Origin: Candidatus Woesearchaeota archaeon
Lineage (GTDB): Archaea; Nanobdellota; Nanobdellia; Woesearchaeales; GW2011-AR4
Assembly (NCBI GenBank): GCA_016180235.1
Contig: JACPBQ010000002.1
Span: forward strand, 153,055-217,054
Reading direction: 5' to 3'
DNA: 64,000 bases
The notes under the pieces were generated by a model that was not told the origin of the DNA, did not search any database, and saw only the letters and a list, made by a program, of their open reading frames with translations. The stretch's first letter is position 1, and each line of letters opens with the position of its first letter. Made by a program: the position numbers and the translations under genes. Shown here piece after piece: positions 8,607-15,913 of this stretch.

Positions 8607-9734
8607 ATGAACAAGATATTAAGAAAAAACATTGCAGTTTTTATGATTGCCCTGATTGCAACTATGCCTTTCTATGTAAGCAGCGCTTTTGCGCAGGGCA
8701 ATGTCCAGAATCCTGCACAGAGCTGCATTGAGAAAAACCAGCAAGGGAAGGATTTTGTAGAGTTCATGGACAGCGGTCCAATAAAAACCCTGGAAACCGT
8801 TGCCAGTACTTTGCATTTTACCTGCACTGCTTGGTCAACAGTGGATGTAGCAATTAGCATAACTCAGATTCCTCTGGGTTTTGTAAGTGATCCTGCAAAC
8901 CCAGATCCAGCAGCCCAGGTTACCACTTGCGCCATAGCCCTAAAAACACCTGGTGTAAACTCTTTTGTCTTAGCAGCCTGTGAAGTTAACGAAGCTGTTA
9001 GACACGTAAGGACTGCTTTAGGTGTTGTATTTGACCCTCTTTGCAGCCTGCAGGAATGCGCTTTCTGCAATTCTAAGCCTGGTGACCTAAGCCCGGCAAA
9101 AGGCGTTACAAAAGCTGCTGATTTTGCCGGAGCCAGTCCAGAAACAGTTAAGAAAATACAGGGTGTGCAAAAATCTTTAGGTGAAACAAAAGACTTCTTC
9201 CAGTTATCTCCTTATGACAATATATATGTCGCTATGGCATGCATGTGCCCTGTTGGAATCCTGTTTAACCTAAGGAAATTAAAAACCATTTACCAGACTA
9301 ATAACTGCTGCATAGAGCAGGCATGCGCCAACGGTGTTAGCGTTGAAAGCTGCGACAGGCAGTTTAGCGAAGCTACCTGCATGTATTGGCAAGGCTCTGT
9401 TTTCAGCATGCTGATTAAGATTATAATAAGCTTTATTGCAGATTATATAATAAAAAATTTCCTGCCCAAAAAGATTGAGGAGCTTATAGGCGCAGGTTTT
9501 GCTTACGGACAGGCTATTTTCGCGCTTTTTAATGCCTATAACCATATACAAAAACTGCAGTCTTCCTTCAAGTGGATGAGCGAAACGTTTTCAGAGCCGG
9601 AATGTGATGATTTGGGCTTTGGCAAGATAAGGGATGAAAGGAGAGGGGAAGCAACATCAAAGTTCTGTACTTTAGTGCAGATAGATCTGAACAATGATGG
9701 AAGATTTGACAGAATAGTGCCAAGATGCCCATAA
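8607..9734 (+). CDS. Secreted cysteine-rich protein, cassette A
   Basis: A 375-aa protein with a Sec signal peptide (IAVFMIALIATMPFYVSSAFA, cut before QGN). It carries about 20 cysteines. Its core, 'ACMCPVGILFNLRKLKTIYQ.NCC...C' followed by 'C.....EATCMYW.G.VF', matches the C-terminal region of the 1047-aa protein at 15914 and more loosely part of the 2257-aa protein at 24969. A hydrophobic segment (MLIKIIISFIADYIIKNFL, about 265-285) may insert in the membrane. The ATG is 94 bases after the preceding gene and 7 bases before the next. Inferred: a disulfide-stabilised partner of the class III protein. Function unknown. Confidence 0.75.
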   Translation: MNKILRKNIAVFMIALIATMPFYVSSAFAQGNVQNPAQSCIEKNQQGKDFVEFMDSGPIKTLETVASTLHFTCTAWSTVDVAISITQIPLGFVSDPANPDPAAQVTTCAIALKTPGVNSFVLAACEVNEAVRHVRTALGVVFDPLCSLQECAFCNSKPGDLSPAKGVTKAADFAGASPETVKKIQGVQKSLGETKDFFQLSPYDNIYVAMACMCPVGILFNLRKLKTIYQTNNCCIEQACANGVSVESCDRQFSEATCMYWQGSVFSMLIKIIISFIADYIIKNFLPKKIEELIGAGFAYGQAIFALFNAYNHIQKLQSSFKWMSETFSEPECDDLGFGKIRDERRGEATSKFCTLVQIDLNNDGRFDRIVPRCP

Positions 9735-9740
9735 TACAAA

Positions 9741-11150
9741 ATGATTAACCTAAACAAGCAAAGGATTGCAGTTTATCTTTACCTTTTTTTAGTCTTCACC
9801 TTAATCTTCGGATTGAGCTTTACAGTCAAAGGGAACAAAATAACCGGAAATTTTGTGTTGGAGATTGGAAATTTTGTCAATAGCATCAATATATCTTTTT
9901 TTGCTTTGATTGTGTTGGGGTTTTTATTGTCTTTGGCTTTTTCTTTGTTCATAATAAGGCATGCTAGTGAAATAAAAAAAGAGATAAGTCATAAAAAAAT
10001 AAAACCGATTTTAAGCACAATAGTTATTTTGTTAATTATTTCGTCTTTGGGTTTTGGGATTTATTTTGGAAATGAAAATAAAATAACAGGGTACGCTGTT
10101 GCTCTTACCAATACATATAAAATAGTGGAAGATCGTGGAGACGGGCTAATGCATGCACCTCTTAGCTTTTGGAATAAAATAGAAGGCCATCGCTATTGGA
10201 TAGGAAAAACAGAAGCAGACGATAGCTTATCATACGACGCTTATGTTATTACAGCAAATAATAAAGTATTCAAATGCGGATTATTTACATGTTCAGAGCA
10301 GGATAATGCAATAACGGATGAAATTTTAAATGTAGTGTATCCACCACCGGTACCATCAACACCATCACCGCCTACACCAGTAGTGCCAGCAGTACCACAA
10401 CCAGCAGCAGCGCCTGTGCCTGTATCATCAGCACCACCCCCAATAAAAGATATTACAGATATTACAGATGAATTCAAAGATTTAGGAGAATTCTCAAGGG
10501 TATTTCAAGACAATGAATATAATTTATATGCTCTATCAAAAGAAGACGGAAAAATATATGTTGTATCAGGAATAAAGGGTGGCCCTGTAAGTAAATCAGA
10601 CACCGAACCTTTAAGAGAAGAGGCAACATCTTCAAAACTGATAACTAAAAAACTGGCAATAGAGTCGCAAGCTTACAACGCAGTTTGGCAGCTTCTTGAC
10701 CTCACATTAGGCCAGTTTGCATTTGGCTATGTGGAAGACTACTGCAAAGCCCAATATGACAGCTCAGACTATGAGGGAGGCCAAACAGCATCATCCTACG
10801 CCACAAACACACAATCATTATTATCAGGGCAAACCACTCCAACAACTAATAACTGCATAGGCAACCAAACAACCATGACAGCCCAGGCCCAGAAATCCAT
10901 AATTGCAACAGGTTTTACTTACCAGACTTCATGGACAGTAACACCATGCAAGGAAAATGTCCAGTACACTATCTATCTGGCAAACAGCATTAATGACAGC
11001 ATAGGAATAGCAACAGGAGTTGCCAATAAGGGAACAACACAGTCAGAATCAAAGCAGTTCAGCTATGCAAAAAATTACCAGTTCATCTGCATGCAGGTGT
11101 CAGACACTTCTATAGGAAATAATGGCTATGCATGCTTTAATGTTGTTTAG
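9741..11150 (+). CDS. Membrane-anchored surface protein with proline-rich stalk, cassette A
   Basis: A 469-aa protein with three N-terminal membrane helices (about 9-29, 49-72, 88-109). An extracytoplasmic segment follows, then a Pro/Ala/Val-rich stalk (about 197-232; PPPVPSTPSPPTPVV) and a C-terminal domain ending in paired Cys strands (YQFICMQVSD...YACFNV). That domain resembles the C-terminus of the 868-aa protein of cassette B ('Y.KICIEF...LCN.I'), so the two are probably paralogues in the same position of their cassettes. It starts 6 bases after the preceding stop. Inferred: anchor or stalk of the surface structure. Confidence 0.7.
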   Translation: MINLNKQRIAVYLYLFLVFTLIFGLSFTVKGNKITGNFVLEIGNFVNSINISFFALIVLGFLLSLAFSLFIIRHASEIKKEISHKKIKPILSTIVILLIISSLGFGIYFGNENKITGYAVALTNTYKIVEDRGDGLMHAPLSFWNKIEGHRYWIGKTEADDSLSYDAYVITANNKVFKCGLFTCSEQDNAITDEILNVVYPPPVPSTPSPPTPVVPAVPQPAAAPVPVSSAPPPIKDITDITDEFKDLGEFSRVFQDNEYNLYALSKEDGKIYVVSGIKGGPVSKSDTEPLREEATSSKLITKKLAIESQAYNAVWQLLDLTLGQFAFGYVEDYCKAQYDSSDYEGGQTASSYATNTQSLLSGQTTPTTNNCIGNQTTMTAQAQKSIIATGFTYQTSWTVTPCKENVQYTIYLANSINDSIGIATGVANKGTTQSESKQFSYAKNYQFICMQVSDTSIGNNGYACFNVV

Positions 11151-11176
11151 AGTTCTTAAGTTATTAAGCAGAAAAG

Positions 11177-11210
11177 TTTATATATTTGGTGTAATACGTA
11201 GGTAATACCT
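11177..11210 (+). promoter_or_regulatory. vapBC promoter and operator
   Basis: A TATA box TTTATATA (11177-11184) is followed by two GTAATAC words at 11191-11197 and 11202-11208, 11 bp apart. The second sits within AGGTAATACCT (11200-11210), a perfect 5-bp inverted repeat around a central A. The repeats cover the expected transcription start, which suits autorepression by the AbrB-type antitoxin. Confidence 0.6.
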
Positions 11211-11227
11211 AAACATTGAGGTTAAAA

Positions 11228-11434
11228 ATGGCAATATCAATAGTAAGGAAATCGGGGAACAGCACAGTATTAGTTTTGCCTCCGGAGTTCGTCAGGGAAA
11301 GGAAACTAAGGATAGGGGAAACAGTAGAATTTGAAGTATTCAAAAAAACAGATTTAAGTAAGCTTTGGGGCATAAGCAGGCATTTGAAAATAGATGCCCA
11401 AAAGGCAAAAAATGAACTTAGGAAAGAATGGTAA
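11228..11434 (+). CDS. vapB: AbrB/MazE-type antitoxin VapB
   Basis: A 68-aa protein with a swapped-hairpin AbrB/SpoVT DNA-binding fold: MAISIVRKSGNSTVLVLPPEFVRERKLRIGE, then VEFEVF. The short C-terminal helix (LWGISRHLKIDAQKAKNELRKEW) would wrap the toxin. The start is ATG 11228, because GAGGT at 11218-11222 sits the usual distance upstream; the TTG at 11216 is less likely. The last codons overlap the ATG of vapC by 7 bases, the usual translational coupling of type II toxin-antitoxin pairs. It probably neutralises VapC and represses its own promoter at the AGGTAATACCT repeat. Confidence 0.85.
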   Translation: MAISIVRKSGNSTVLVLPPEFVRERKLRIGETVEFEVFKKTDLSKLWGISRHLKIDAQKAKNELRKEW

Positions 11435-11796
11435 TTTTTCTTGATACTTATGCGATAATAGAGATAGCAATAAGCAGCCCAAACTACAAAAAATATGCTC
11501 TGGATTCAAAAGATGCAGTAACTACAGTTTTTAATTTAATGGAAGCGCACTTTTACTATTTAAAGAATTTTGGCAAAGAAGAAGCAAACAAAACTTATAG
11601 TGTTGTAAAGACGTTAGTAATACCTATAGACGATTCTACAATCAAAGAGGCCAATGAGTTTAAGCTTGCAAACCTAAAAAAACGCTTAAGCTTTGCAGAT
11701 TGTATTGGTTACTCAACAGCCCTGAAATATAAGGCCAAATTCCTGACAGGGGACTATCAGTTCAAAGGCATGGAAAATGTGGAGTTTGTCAGATAA
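11428..11796 (+). CDS. vapC: PIN-domain ribonuclease toxin VapC
   Basis: A 122-aa protein with all four acidic residues of a PIN nuclease: D6 in FLDTYAIIE, E39 in NLMEAH, D91 in SFADCIGYSTA and D109 in FLTGDYQF. PIN toxins are Mg2+-dependent RNases that usually cut tRNA or rRNA; the target here cannot be predicted. Length and fold are normal and the active site looks intact. It overlaps vapB by 7 bases. The pair lies at the end of surface cassette A and could stabilise this stretch of the chromosome, but that is inference. Confidence 0.9.
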   Translation: MVIFLDTYAIIEIAISSPNYKKYALDSKDAVTTVFNLMEAHFYYLKNFGKEEANKTYSVVKTLVIPIDDSTIKEANEFKLANLKKRLSFADCIGYSTALKYKAKFLTGDYQFKGMENVEFVR

Positions 11797-11814
11797 AAAG
11801 GTTTAATTTGTTGT

Positions 11815-12957
11815 TTAAATCAGCTCAAATAAGCTCTGGTTAATCAAGCTTTCATAGAAAGCAACATCAGTTATGTTCAATTTGCTTAATTGCTTTAGGC
11901 TCTCGCAGCTCTGCTTCAGATACTGGTTAGTTACCTTATCGCACACAGTATAATCTTTCTTGTCAATGACAAAATTCATGTAGCAGGAATCTTTCCTGCT
12001 GTCCTTGCTTATTTCCTCGCATACCTCGCTCCTTCCGACTATTTTTGCAACATTGCTCAGGCAGACATCCTTTGTCCTTTCATCAGCTATTTTGGCGCAG
12101 TAAGCCCTGTCGCCTAAAACCTCGCCGATTTTATTGAAGCACAGGTCTCTTGAAGTCTGCAATTCCAGCTGATTGCACAATCTTTCCGCTTCCTGCCTGT
12201 TTTGCCCTGCTATCTGCTCGACTTTCTCCAGGGTTTCAAAAGTCGTAATTGCAGAATTTCCTGGAGTTGTTTCTTCATCTGGCACAGGTTCTTCTCCAGT
12301 TTCTTCAGGAGTTTCGGCAACTGGCTCTTCTGTAATTTCTTCTTCTATTGGCTCATCACCAACCGACCCTTCAGCAACCTGCCCCACTATCTTTACAGGC
12401 AATGTTGCAACAGCCCTCTGGCCATTATAAGTCGCTATAGCCCTTAAGACATAATCCCCAGCCGCAGCATCAGGAGGAACTTGCATGTTAATCTGATTTG
12501 AGCCTTTTGTTTCTATGGCCCTTGTCTCTTCCTTGAACGTAACAACATCATTTGTCTTTATATTGATCAATTCATACTTCAGGCTGACATCATACCTCCT
12601 TGCAGAGCCTAAATTATCAAGTTCGGAAATAAACGTTATATCTTCACCGCTATTAACCGTTGTCTTTACGCTTTCCAGGTTTAAATCAAGCAGTGTTCCA
12701 GGCGCTTTGCTGCCGGCAAAATTAAAAAATACGAAAGAGACAGCCACTATCCCGATAAAAATTGCTGCAATTCCTATTAAGGCAGCGGGAGAAAAATGTA
12801 TTATATGCCTTACTTCAGGGCTGGAAATATACCTTATAGCTTCATCAATATCTGCAGGAGAATAGCCATATTTTAAAAGATAATTCCTTATTGTCTGTAC
12901 ATCAAAGCCCCTTTTTATCTGCTCTTGTATGTAATCAACAAGCTTCGTATTTGCCAT
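11815..12957 (-). CDS. Membrane-anchored protein with Ig-like domain and cysteine repeats
   Basis: A 380-aa protein in four parts: a small cytoplasmic helical domain (LVDYIQEQIKRGFDVQTIRNYLLKYG, about 5-50, UBA/SHOCT-like); one membrane helix (about 56-80); an Ig-like extracellular domain (about 85-190); and an acidic Glu/Pro linker (about 193-235) leading to four or five short repeats. Each repeat has two cysteines with the pattern 'C......(R/K)D.C....' (SRDLCFNKIG, TKDVCLSNVA, RKDSCYMNFV, LKQSCESL). Inferred: a type I-oriented surface protein with a disulfide-rich tip. It is convergent with vapC, only 18 bases away. Similar cysteine-repeat tails occur in other DPANN surface proteins as I recall. 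Function unknown. Confidence 0.75.
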   Translation of the reverse strand: MANTKLVDYIQEQIKRGFDVQTIRNYLLKYGYSPADIDEAIRYISSPEVRHIIHFSPAALIGIAAIFIGIVAVSFVFFNFAGSKAPGTLLDLNLESVKTTVNSGEDITFISELDNLGSARRYDVSLKYELINIKTNDVVTFKEETRAIETKGSNQINMQVPPDAAAGDYVLRAIATYNGQRAVATLPVKIVGQVAEGSVGDEPIEEEITEEPVAETPEETGEEPVPDEETTPGNSAITTFETLEKVEQIAGQNRQEAERLCNQLELQTSRDLCFNKIGEVLGDRAYCAKIADERTKDVCLSNVAKIVGRSEVCEEISKDSRKDSCYMNFVIDKKDYTVCDKVTNQYLKQSCESLKQLSKLNITDVAFYESLINQSLFELI

Positions 12958-13038
12958 TGAATCTTTCTTTTTCTTATTATATATTTAAATGTTGTTTTAA
13001 TTTTGCTAAAACTCAATACTATTTTAATATACCTTATT

Positions 13039-13172
13039 TATACTTTAGTTATACTTAATTTTGTATAAATAATACTCTATAAATACTTAAAATATACTTT
13101 AATTATACTATTTTTTGTATAAATTATTAAAATAAAGCTGATTTATAATAAAAATATTTATATACTAGTATA
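13039..13172. repeat. TATAC/GTATA repeats in the long gap before cassette B
   Basis: Part of the 515-base gene-free gap 12958-13473. A unit beginning TATACTTTA and ending GTATAAAT starts at 13039 and again at 13093 (54-bp period). A perfect 12-bp palindrome TATACTAGTATA lies at 13161-13172. These are inverted TATAC boxes, plausible binding sites for the ribbon-helix-helix protein encoded downstream at 13474. No convincing ORF was seen in the gap. Confidence 0.5.
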
Positions 13173-13307
13173 CAAATTATATCCTAATTATGACAAAATA
13201 TAGGATAAAATCAGCATAGATAAAGGCTTTAATGACTAAAATAAATTAAAATTTCCAATTTCATCAAAAAAGCCAAAAACAAAGAAAAACTGATTTCCAT
13301 TATAATA

Positions 13308-13438
13308 GGCGAGGTCGAGCGTGTGCGTGAGATGCGAGTGAGCAAGTAGTAAAGCTATAAGTGATATACTCAATTATTCACTCGCTCACAATTCACTGAC
13401 AGCGAGACCGAGCACTATATTTTGTGAGCGAAGCGAAC
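13308..13438. repeat. GCGAG-rich dispersed intergenic element, copy 1
   Basis: A GC-richer island in very AT-rich DNA, full of GCGAG, GAGCG and CTCGC words, with partial inverted repeats (GCGAGTGAGC against CACTCGCTCAC). Its 3' part (ACAGCGAG, ACCGAGCACTA) is shared almost exactly with the copy at 15809-15860. It lies just upstream of the regulator at 13474. Confidence 0.55.
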
Positions 13439-13473
13439 AGGCTAAAAATTTTAAAAAATTAATTTAATCAAAA

Positions 13474-13638
13474 ATGCCAACCATCCAGATAAGAATTACG
13501 GTTTCTAAAGAAATTAATGACTTATTGGAAAAAGCAGCCAAAAAGCTTGGCAAGAAAAAGTCAATGCTGGCCAGGGAATTAATGGAACAAAAATTGTATG
13601 ACCTAAATTTAATACAAAAGGAGCTGAAGGAAATCTAA
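13474..13638 (+). CDS. Ribbon-helix-helix DNA-binding protein, head of cassette B
   Basis: A 54-aa protein. The strand PTIQIRITVSKEINDLL, then two helices (EKAAKKLGKKKSMLARELMEQKLY), is the MetJ/Arc ribbon-helix-helix pattern; such proteins act as dimers inserting a beta-ribbon into the major groove. The stop is one base before the ATG of the class III protein gene, so the two are translated from one message and the regulator probably controls its own cassette. The TATAC inverted repeats upstream are candidate operators. Confidence 0.75.
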   Translation: MPTIQIRITVSKEINDLLEKAAKKLGKKKSMLARELMEQKLYDLNLIQKELKEI

Positions 13639-13639
13639 G

Positions 13640-15760
13640 ATGGGAACAAAGGCGCAGGTTTCAATATTCATCATTTTTGGGATCGTAATTTTAGCGGCAG
13701 CTGCAGTTGTGTTTTACATAAATACATCCGGGCAGAAAGAGGAGATTGCTCCCGGAGTTTTTATTTCAACTCAGGAAATACCAACTCAGCTTGACCCTGT
13801 AAGCAGTTTTGTCACGCAATGCCTTGATGATGTGGCTGTCAGCGGCCTGAAGCTGATAGGCGAGCATGGAGGCTATATAGACACCAACAGCCCTGAACTC
13901 ACAAAGCAGAATTTCAAAATAAGCGATGACCCGACTGAAAGCGATGCTGTTGCTTTTGCACCAGGAAGCGAATTTAAAATCCCGTACTGGTGGTATCTGG
14001 AAAGCAATAATAATTGCGAGGGGACATGCAGGTTTTCAAGCAAAAGACCGGAATTAAGGGATGATGATGGCTCAATAGAAAAGCAACTCAACAGGTATAT
14101 AGAAAAAAATATGCCGGAGTGCATAAATAATTTTGAAAGCTTAACCGGGCAGGGATTTGAAATCAGCGGATTAAGCGCAATAAAAGCCAATGCAAAAGTT
14201 GCGGAAAGCGATGTTGTCGTAGTCATGGACTATAGATTAAGCGCAAAAAAGGAAGGCATTACATCCACTTTGGACCAGTTCTTTGTGAGGGTTCCGGTTG
14301 ACCTGGAAAAAATCTACAATCTTGCCACAGAAATAACAAACTTGCAGCAGAAATACCGCTTCCTCGAAAGGCAGACTATGAACCTTGTGTCTTCTTTCTC
14401 GTCAGTCGATAGCAATAAGCTGCCTCCGGTTACAGACATGAGGTTTGAGTTCGGAAGCACTACAAGCTGGAGGAAATCGGATGTAAAAAACAGTATCATG
14501 CAGGTACTGGCAAGCTACATCCCCATGTTCCAGGTAGATGGCACAAGGAACTTCAATCGCGACTTTTACTCTTCGGAATTAAAGCAGAGGCTTTATGACA
14601 GCATGATTGTTCCCGTTGCAAATCAGGAATACAACAATTTGGATGTGACATTCAATTATCTTGACTTCTGGCCGATATATTTCAGCATTAATTGCAACGG
14701 GGAAATTTGCCAGCCAGAATCAGCTTCCTCGAACCTGCTGGCCCTTATAGGGCTGCAAAGGTATGATTTTGCATACGATGTTTCATTTCCGGCATTAGTC
14801 GGGGTTTTTGACCAGGACGCATTGAACGGACAGGGCTATAATTTCAATTTTTTCCTGGAAGCCAATGTAAGGAACAACCGCGAGCTGGAGTCAGAGTTTG
14901 TGCCTTTGCAGACAGCCGATATTCCTGCCGCATCTTTCCTCTGCGATTTAAGCAACAGGAACAGCGCTGAAGTGACAATCAAGGTGATTGATGCAGTTGA
15001 AGCAAAGCCGCTGGATGGTGTAAGCGTTACTTTAGGAGTTGCAGGAGAAAACTGCTACATCGGAAGCACAAACGAGAATGGCACTTTGGTTGCAAAATTT
15101 CCAGCCGGGACAGCAGGCGCACTCATTAGCTTATTGAAGCCTGACTATATCTCAAAATCGCAGTTGTTTGACGCGAGCCCTGACAGGAAACTTTCTCTGG
15201 AAGCGAAGCTTGACCCTGTCAAAGAAAAGAAGATAACAATAAAGAAAAAGCTGCTCGAAAAAACAAGCAGAGGCTGGGAGTTTACAAACAAAATTTCTGA
15301 CTTAAAGCCGGATGAGGAGGCATTTGTGACGCTGACAAGATTAAGCCCGCTTACAGAGGAGGATTTTGATGCTGTTGCAAGCATAAAGGGGCCCAACGAG
15401 GAGCAGATCAGGCTGGCTCCGGGAAAATATGAGGTTAATATAAACACTTTCCTGAGGGAAAACATAAGGATACCTGAAAAGAAAGTGAGGAAAAAAACCG
15501 GTTTGTTCTCGGAAGAGGAATTTACCATCCCCGGATTTGAGTTTAATGCAAACAATCCTTATCCTTCCGGAGGCTTAAGGATGAATGTTACGATAACAGA
15601 AGAGGACCTAAAGAAAGACACCATCACATTTTTTGCGGTAAGCCCGGCTTTGGAGAATGTTCCTGAGCAGCAAAGGTCAATTGATGATTTGAATCAGGCG
15701 GCAAATATTGACGAGTATTCAAGAGTTTTTGCAGCATTGTTGGCTCCAGTATTCCAATAA
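13640..15760 (+). CDS. Class III signal-peptide surface protein, cassette B
   Basis: A 706-aa paralogue of the proteins at 6423, 23090 and 50401. The N-terminus TKAQVSIFIIFGIVILAAAA gives a class III site after Ala5 (KA, then Q), slightly different from the KRG/Q of its siblings. The shared module follows: 'FVTQCLDD.AVSGL.LIGEHGGYIDT', 'PYWWYLESNN', then 'MPECINNFESL.GQGFEI'. Later parts are Ig-like beta-strands with CDLSNRN and CYIGSTNENGTLV segments; the latter matches CFIGRTDGNGVL of the cassette A protein. Inferred: a surface scaffold subunit. Upstream spacing is one base from the ribbon-helix-helix gene. Confidence 0.8.
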   Translation: MGTKAQVSIFIIFGIVILAAAAVVFYINTSGQKEEIAPGVFISTQEIPTQLDPVSSFVTQCLDDVAVSGLKLIGEHGGYIDTNSPELTKQNFKISDDPTESDAVAFAPGSEFKIPYWWYLESNNNCEGTCRFSSKRPELRDDDGSIEKQLNRYIEKNMPECINNFESLTGQGFEISGLSAIKANAKVAESDVVVVMDYRLSAKKEGITSTLDQFFVRVPVDLEKIYNLATEITNLQQKYRFLERQTMNLVSSFSSVDSNKLPPVTDMRFEFGSTTSWRKSDVKNSIMQVLASYIPMFQVDGTRNFNRDFYSSELKQRLYDSMIVPVANQEYNNLDVTFNYLDFWPIYFSINCNGEICQPESASSNLLALIGLQRYDFAYDVSFPALVGVFDQDALNGQGYNFNFFLEANVRNNRELESEFVPLQTADIPAASFLCDLSNRNSAEVTIKVIDAVEAKPLDGVSVTLGVAGENCYIGSTNENGTLVAKFPAGTAGALISLLKPDYISKSQLFDASPDRKLSLEAKLDPVKEKKITIKKKLLEKTSRGWEFTNKISDLKPDEEAFVTLTRLSPLTEEDFDAVASIKGPNEEQIRLAPGKYEVNINTFLRENIRIPEKKVRKKTGLFSEEEFTIPGFEFNANNPYPSGGLRMNVTITEEDLKKDTITFFAVSPALENVPEQQRSIDDLNQAANIDEYSRVFAALLAPVFQ

Positions 15761-15808
15761 CAAAATCACGGAAACAAAAAAACAATGAAAAAAATTCCAA
15801 CAATAAAT

Positions 15809-15860
15809 CGCGAGGCGAGCGATGTGTAGAGACAGCGAGCCGAGCACTAAAATTGCGGAG
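15809..15860. repeat. GCGAG-rich dispersed intergenic element, copy 2
   Basis: A short GC-rich island between the 706-aa and 1047-aa genes. It contains GGCGAGCGATG (15814-15824), identical to 44646-44656, and ACAGCGAGCCGAGCACTA, nearly identical to copy 1. Its place inside an apparent operon suggests an inserted element or a processing/termination structure. Confidence 0.5.
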
Positions 15861-15913
15861 AATTTTGAAATCAGACAAAAAAGTTTCAATAATAAAAAAC
15901 ACTAAAAAATAAA

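Noticed and set aside
13018..13180. Possible CRISPR array in the repeated AT-rich stretch
   Set aside because: Only two imperfect units, no unique spacers of constant length, no cas genes nearby.
13308..13438. GCGAG island as a tRNA or other stable RNA gene
   Set aside because: No acceptor-type stem or T-loop consensus; word sharing with three other islands fits a dispersed repeat better.
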